This document shows positions 59,957 through 64,000 of a stretch of 64,000 nucleotides of DNA, one piece after another. The stretch covers positions 113,761 through 177,760 of the forward strand of contig CALLKX010000012.1 in assembly GCA_938083085.1 (NCBI GenBank), in the 5' to 3' direction. Both the position numbers and the translations under genes were made by a program. The notes under the pieces are model-generated. The model searched no databases, was not told the DNA's origin, and saw only the letters and a program-made list of their open reading frames with translations. Position 1 is the first letter of the stretch. Every line of letters begins with the position of its first letter. The DNA comes from an uncultured bacterium. GTDB lineage: Bacteria; Planctomycetota; UBA1135; GCA-002686595.

Positions 59957-60861
59957 GAGGTCAGCCGGCGAGCCTCGTCCACCAGCGCGCCAGCGCCCTT
60001 GGACAGCAGGTCCTCGGCGAGCGTGGCGCCGAGCTCCTCGGCGCGGTCCATCGGCCCGCGGACCTCGCCCTCGAGGCGCCGCGCCCCGTCGACGGAGAGC
60101 ACCCTGCCGCGCAGGTGGAGCTCCCCGGCGTCGAGGGTGGCGTGCCCAGCGATCGGGGCGTTACAGCCGCCGTTGGTGCCGCGAAGGAAGGCTCGCTCCG
60201 CCAGCGCAGCGGCCCAGGTGTCCGGGTCTCGGAGCTTGTCTTCCACGACCGCGCGGGCGTCGCTGTCCTCCTCTCGGCAGGTGATCCCGACGATCCCCTG
60301 GCCGACGGCGGGGAGGAAGCGCTCGACGCTCAGCACCTCGCTGATGTGATCCGCCAGGCCCAGGCGATCCAGGCCGGCCCGGGCGAGCAGGCAGGCGTCG
60401 AGCTCTCCGTCGAGCACGTGGGACAGGCGCGTGTTCACGTTCCCCCGCTGGGGGACGACCTCGAGGTCGCCGCGCGCCGCGCGCAGCATCGAGCCCCGGC
60501 GCAGCGACCCCGTGCCAACGCGGCTCCCCGCCGCGAGGTCACCGAGCAGCGCCCCGTCCCTGGAGATCAGCGCGTCCTCAACGAGGCCCCGGGGGAGGCA
60601 CCCGGCCAGCACGACACCGTCCTGAAGGGTCGTGGTCATGTCCTTCATGCTGTGGACGCCAAGCGAGGCGCGGCCGTCGAGGATGGCCCGGTCGACCTCT
60701 GCCGTGAAGATTCCGATGCTCCCGAACCGCGCGAGCTCGGTCTCGCGGTCGAGATCTCCCGACGACTTCACGATCAGGAGCTCGTGCTCCTCGCCCAGAA
60801 TCGCCTGGGTGGTGTGGGCTTGCCAGAGTGCGAGCTGGCTGCCCCGGGTTGCGAGGTGCAT
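59953..60861 (-). CDS. hemC: Porphobilinogen deaminase (hydroxymethylbilane synthase)
   Basis: Polymerises four porphobilinogens into hydroxymethylbilane. The 302 aa protein starts MHLATRGSQLALWQAHTTQA. Family signatures are GSIGIFTAEVDRAILDGRAS, VHSMKDMTTTL, SVRVGTGSLRRGSMLRAARG-like segment, PQRGNVNTRLSHVLDGELDA, and the cofactor cysteine C233 in GTNGGCNAPI, which carries the dipyrromethane primer. A longer upstream frame (to 61161) is rejected because the family N-terminus begins at this ATG. It is the first gene of the hemC-hemD-hemL unit. Confidence 0.96.
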   Translation of the reverse strand: MHLATRGSQLALWQAHTTQAILGEEHELLIVKSSGDLDRETELARFGSIGIFTAEVDRAILDGRASLGVHSMKDMTTTLQDGVVLAGCLPRGLVEDALISRDGALLGDLAAGSRVGTGSLRRGSMLRAARGDLEVVPQRGNVNTRLSHVLDGELDACLLARAGLDRLGLADHISEVLSVERFLPAVGQGIVGITCREEDSDARAVVEDKLRDPDTWAAALAERAFLRGTNGGCNAPIAGHATLDAGELHLRGRVLSVDGARRLEGEVRGPMDRAEELGATLAEDLLSKGAGALVDEARRLTS

Positions 60862-60891
60862 GGGAAGCTGGGTCCAGTGTCGGTGGGCGGG

Positions 60892-60935
60892 GGCCCGAGG
60901 GTTGGAGGCCCGAGGATTGGGGCCTCGGGGGTGGA
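60892..60935. repeat. Imperfect 15-base tandem repeat
   Basis: Two near-identical 15-base units, GGCCCGAGGGTTGGA and GGCCCGAGGATTGGG, are followed by a third degenerate unit, 31-75 bases upstream of hemC. A hairpin (60933-60950, GGAGCCCC / GGGGCTCC) follows and may terminate the DUF3500-type gene on the minus strand. Confidence 0.5.
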
Positions 60936-60976
60936 GCCCCGGGGGGCTCCTTGGGCGGTCTGGAAGCGTGGGAGCG

Positions 60977-62056
60977 CTACTTGCCGCCGAAGTCGCGGTC
61001 GATGTCGCGGAGCACAGCGTGGACGTGGTCGGGTCCCTCGGTCGTGAAGAGCTCGAGGGCGAACCTCGGGGTGAGCAGGGTCCAGGCCCGAGGTCCGTCG
61101 AGGGTACCCGCTCCCCAGCGCATGAAGCGCACGGCGTTCGCGCGCTGGGGGTCGAAGGCATAGGGGACGCGCAGCGGTTCCTCGAGCAGCTCCAGGTAGG
61201 TGGTCAGCAGGGCCGCGACGCTGGCCCGAGCCTCGGGCTGGAGGTCCGCGAAGCGGACGCCGTCCTCGGCGGGCAGGGCGTCGTGGCCGGGCCCCATCTG
61301 GATGTCCCTGGGGCGGGGCCGCTCGGACTCTGGGAGGGCGCTGCCGCCGCTCTCGAGCGCAGATCGATAGCCCCGGTTGAGGGCTCCAAACACATCAACC
61401 GTGGCCGCCGGGACGCCGCTCTCGGAGCCGGCTGGTCTGTCCCCCTCGGGCGTGGGGGCGGCCGGGGAGATGCCGTCGGGCAGCGAGCCCTGGAGGACGG
61501 GCCGTGCGCCCACGAAGAAGGGCGTGACGCTCGGCGTGCGCCCAGGCCGGCAGTCCACGTGGAGGGCGAGGTGGTGCCCCTCGAAGCGCCAGGACCACCG
61601 CTGCTCGGGGTCGGGCTCGCCATACACCCGCAGCCAGTAGAGGTCGGGGTCGCGGTGCGTGGCGATCTTCTCCGGCGTGGACTCGAGTCGTCGAAGCTCC
61701 GTCTCGAGCTGCCGGACCTGCCGCCACATCGTCATGCCCTTGTCGGAGAGCGCCGTGTCCAGGAGCGCCTCCAGTGCCTCGACCTGGCCCTCGTTCAGCG
61801 CGCCGATGGCGAGCCCCTCTCGCTGGACGGGGCCGAAGGCCCATTGGGTCCGCTCCGGGTCCTCGTGGAGGGTCCTCGCCTCGCCACTCAGCTTGGCGGG
61901 CAGGGCGGCGAGCATCGACCGGGCGGCCCGTGCCATCCGGTCGGTGACACCGTCTGGCTCCTGGGGTTCGACCCGGGCCACGGCGGTGGATACGAGGGCG
62001 ACGGCCAGGCAGCCCGCCGCGGGGGCGAGTCTCTTGATCCAGGAGCTGCTGGGCAT
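60977..62056 (-). CDS. DUF3500-type exported protein
   Basis: The 359 aa protein has a signal-like N-terminus (residues ~8-28, KRLAPAAGCLAVALVSTAVA). It matches the DUF3500 pattern: ERTQWAFGPVQREGLAIGAL, YWLRVYGEPDPEQRWSWRFE followed by GHHLALHVDC, then TPFFVGARPVLQ. The function of this domain is not known. It sits between hemA and hemC on the same strand with 219 and 115 base gaps, so linkage with heme synthesis is uncertain. Confidence 0.8.
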   Translation of the reverse strand: MPSSSWIKRLAPAAGCLAVALVSTAVARVEPQEPDGVTDRMARAARSMLAALPAKLSGEARTLHEDPERTQWAFGPVQREGLAIGALNEGQVEALEALLDTALSDKGMTMWRQVRQLETELRRLESTPEKIATHRDPDLYWLRVYGEPDPEQRWSWRFEGHHLALHVDCRPGRTPSVTPFFVGARPVLQGSLPDGISPAAPTPEGDRPAGSESGVPAATVDVFGALNRGYRSALESGGSALPESERPRPRDIQMGPGHDALPAEDGVRFADLQPEARASVAALLTTYLELLEEPLRVPYAFDPQRANAVRFMRWGAGTLDGPRAWTLLTPRFALELFTTEGPDHVHAVLRDIDRDFGGK

Positions 62057-62275
62057 TCCTCGAAGATACGCGCACTGGACGAACCCTGCCCTGGAGAAGC
62101 GGCCGGCTCGGGGCTGTCGAACGGAGAACCAGCGGCCTCTTGCCCAACGCGCCTGGCTCTCCCCCGCGGGGCGGCCTGAACAGCGGCGCTGAATGGGCGC
62201 GCCCCGGGGCCACCCGCGCGGAGCGATGACGAAGGGCCTCGAGAGCCCCCTAGAACTCGGCTTGGCCGCAGCCGC

Positions 62276-63526
62276 TCAGCTCACGTCGCCCGGGAGCCCG
62301 TCGACGAACCGCAGGTAGGCGCGCTCCAGGGCCGCGGTGGACTGGGTCTGCCTGGCACTCTCCTTGAGCTGGGAGAGGGCGAGGTGCAGGAGCTGCCGCT
62401 CCATGGCGTGCGCCAGCTCCAGCTCGCGTGCCGTGGCCTGTCCCTTCGTGACCCGGTCGAGGAGCAGCTCGCGCTCCTCGGCGAAGCCGCTCTTGAGTTC
62501 CTCGATCGCCGGCGTGAACGCCGCGAAGGTGCGCAGGCTGAGGAACTTGTGGACCTCGCCAATGAGGATGGGCGTGACCTCCTCGGCGGCGGCCTGGCGG
62601 CCCGCCCGGTGCTCCTCGATCACGGGCAGCAGTGCGTCGAGGTCGTAGACGATCACGCCGTCGAGGCCCGCCACGTCGGGCGCGACGGCCCGGGGGACCG
62701 ACAGGTCGAGGACCACCAGGGGCTGGTCCCGCTTCGCGAGGGCCTTGCGGTTCAGGTCGGCGGCGCTCACGAGGGGCTCCGAGCCGTCGACGCAGACGAC
62801 GGCGAGGTCGGCGCCCTCGAACTCCTCCGGCAGGCGCTCGAGCCCGGCGGAATCCACCCGGTCGCCAAGCTCCAGGGCGGCCTCCGCGGATCGCTCAGGG
62901 GTGCGGTTCATGAGGCGCAGGTGGCCGATACCGGCGGCGGTCAGGTTCCGTGCCACGAGCAGGCCGGTCTCGCCGGCGCCGACGACCACGGCCCGCCGCT
63001 CCTCGAAGCGTCCGACGGCGCGTGAGGCCACCTCCAGCCCGACCCGCGCGACCGAGAGGCTGCCCTCGCCGATGGAGGTCTCGCGTCGGACCCGCTTGCC
63101 CACGGTGATCGCCTGTTCGTAGAGGGGCGTCAGCTTCTTGCCGGTGAGCCCCGCCACGAGGCTGCGCTTGAGCTGCCCCAAGATCTCGGTCTCGCCGAGC
63201 ACGAGGCTGTCGAGCCCCGACGCGACGCGAAAGAGGTGCATGATCGCCTCGACGCCCCGGAAGCTGTAGACGTGAGGCCCCTCTGCGTTGCGGAAGAGCG
63301 CGCCGCGGAGGGCCGCTTCCCCCCGGGTGCCGTCTGTGGTGGAGGCGAGGATCTCGGTGCGGTTGCAGGTGGACAGGACCACGCCTTCCTCCACGAGCCC
63401 GCCTTGGCTGAGCTGCTGGAGCAGGGCCCGCGCATCGTCCTCGCTGACGGCGTACCGCTCCCGCACCGCCACCGGCGCGGTCCGCTGGGACATTCCCACG
63501 AGGACTAGGTCGTCGATCGCGTGCAT
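62276..63526 (-). CDS. hemA: Glutamyl-tRNA reductase
   Basis: The first committed step of the C5 heme pathway: NADPH reduces glutamyl-tRNA to glutamate-1-semialdehyde. The 416 aa protein has the nucleophile C54 in VVLSTCNRTEILAST, the GLDSLVLGETEILGQLKRSL segment, the NADPH-binding AVVVGAGETGLLVARNLTAA, and the C-terminal dimerisation helices (YLRFVDGLP). It is preceded by a HemX/CcsA-like gene by three bases. The strand order hemX-hemA is common. Confidence 0.96.
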   Translation of the reverse strand: MHAIDDLVLVGMSQRTAPVAVRERYAVSEDDARALLQQLSQGGLVEEGVVLSTCNRTEILASTTDGTRGEAALRGALFRNAEGPHVYSFRGVEAIMHLFRVASGLDSLVLGETEILGQLKRSLVAGLTGKKLTPLYEQAITVGKRVRRETSIGEGSLSVARVGLEVASRAVGRFEERRAVVVGAGETGLLVARNLTAAGIGHLRLMNRTPERSAEAALELGDRVDSAGLERLPEEFEGADLAVVCVDGSEPLVSAADLNRKALAKRDQPLVVLDLSVPRAVAPDVAGLDGVIVYDLDALLPVIEEHRAGRQAAAEEVTPILIGEVHKFLSLRTFAAFTPAIEELKSGFAEERELLLDRVTKGQATARELELAHAMERQLLHLALSQLKESARQTQSTAALERAYLRFVDGLPGDVS

Positions 63527-63529
63527 CGC

Positions 63530-64000
63530 TCAGTCCAGGGAGTGGAACGAGGCCTCAGGGATGAGCGCCGACGCGACCAGCGCGCCGAGGAGGAGCATCA
63601 GCCCTCCCACCGCCGCCCAGCTCGCGCGGTTGGCGGTGATCCCGGGGATGCGCTTGGAGAACGCGATCAGCCCGAAGTGGATGCAGATCGCGAGCATGCT
63701 CAGCACGAACGAGTCGGTGTAGCCGAACCCCTCAACGCCGCGGCTGTGCGCCATGGCGATCCCCACGTTGACCCCCAGGAGCAGGCCGAGGAAGCCCGTC
63801 AGCGCCGAGAGGCGCGTCATCATCGCCAGCTGGCGGAGGTCCGGGAGCTGGCGAAAGAGCGCGCCGAAGGTCTGCCGCCGCATCTGGCGGAACAGGAGCA
63901 GGTAGAGGAAGCCGTACAGCCCCGAGAGCATCACCGCCGCGCTGGCGAGGACGACGGTGAGCACGTGCATGATCGTGCTGATCGTGGAGGGGCCGCGCTC
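63530..64000 (-). CDS. HemX/CcsA-like cytochrome c assembly membrane protein (5'-truncated)
   Basis: The frame stays open to the window edge, so the N-terminus is missing; an internal ATG at 63970 gives 146 aa. Visible are several hydrophobic helices (VVLASAAVMLSGLYGFLYLL; LTGFLGLLLGVNVGIAMAHS; SFVLSMLAICIHFGLIAFS; WAAVGGLMLLLGALVASAL) in the arrangement of the C-terminal part of CcsA/HemX proteins. HemX homologues next to hemA influence HemA levels; CcsA proteins help attach heme to c-type cytochromes. The fragment lacks a recognisable tryptophan-rich WWD motif, so HemX is preferred. Confidence 0.7.
   Translation of the reverse strand, partial: ERGPSTISTIMHVLTVVLASAAVMLSGLYGFLYLLLFRQMRRQTFGALFRQLPDLRQLAMMTRLSALTGFLGLLLGVNVGIAMAHSRGVEGFGYTDSFVLSMLAICIHFGLIAFSKRIPGITANRASWAAVGGLMLLLGALVASALIPEASFHSLD

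Noticed and set aside
1..64000. CRISPR array, tRNA or rRNA genes, prophage or insertion sequences
   Set aside because: No spaced direct repeats, tRNA-like cloverleaf, rRNA-like sequence, transposase or phage protein was seen on reading. Small tRNAs could escape a by-eye scan; tRNAscan-SE would settle it.

Overview
The window is about 64 kb of very G+C-rich chromosomal DNA with dense, mostly housekeeping gene content. I see no rRNA, tRNA, CRISPR array, insertion sequence or prophage. The best guess for the host is a Gram-negative member of the Planctomycetota. The pointers are two sulfatase-superfamily proteins, a HEAT plus von Willebrand A protein, a secreted LamG-like c-type cytochrome, large secreted peptidases with lineage-type C-terminal domains, GmhA for an LPS core, L- and P-ring flagellar proteins, and few clear Shine-Dalgarno sites. 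This assignment rests on family recognition, not on a search. No gap between genes exceeds about 300 bases.

Layout, left to right. 1-3.6 kb (minus): 2-oxoacid:ferredoxin oxidoreductase KorA/KorB (KorB runs off the left edge) and an unknown protein. 3.7-14.3 kb: a HEAT/VWA protein, a membrane-anchored sulfatase-fold protein, cystathionine beta-synthase, a Rieske protein, RNase HIII, an M48 peptidase, a flavin reductase and an eIF2B-like protein. 14.5-17.6 kb: gyrA and a YqeY-like gene. 17.7-25.2 kb: a TlpA/ResA-type thioredoxin-fold protein, a di-heme peroxidase, a huge secreted protein with one heme c motif, and a FAS1-CIA30 protein. 25.4-33.3 kb: an M14 carboxypeptidase, MurJ, B12-dependent ribonucleotide reductase, and a protein with repeated DIFGR motifs. 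33.6-40.4 kb: a DsbD-type thiol:disulfide interchange protein, a metalloprotease lipoprotein and a classical sulfatase. 40.5-41.2 kb: rpiA. 41.3-56.4 kb: a flagellar hook, rod, ring and hook-junction cluster (fliK-flgD-flgE, then flgF-G-A-H-I-J-N-K-L plus two accessory genes), with two near-consensus sigma-54 promoters. 56.5-64 kb (minus): heme biosynthesis (hemX-like, hemA, hemC, hemD, hemL) with gmhA, a small M14 amidase-like lipoprotein and a DUF3500-type protein.

The most striking observation is a pair of predicted selenoproteins. In both the TlpA-like gene (17707-18792) and the DsbD-like gene (33593-36151) an in-frame TGA sits exactly where the first cysteine of the CxxC redox motif belongs (W-U-P-P-C and T-U-V-V-C). 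The reading frame, thioredoxin fold and downstream conserved residues continue intact after each TGA. Just downstream of the DsbD TGA lies a perfect hairpin whose AGGUCU apex is the same hexamer I recall from the E. coli fdhF SECIS. DsbD/CcdA proteins reduce TlpA/ResA-type proteins in the periplasm, so the two could form a donor-acceptor selenothiol relay. The neighbouring di-heme peroxidase, the CxxCH protein and the HemX/CcsA-like gene suggest a link to c-type cytochrome maturation or peroxide defence. The selenocysteine machinery (selA, selB, selC, selD) is not in this window.
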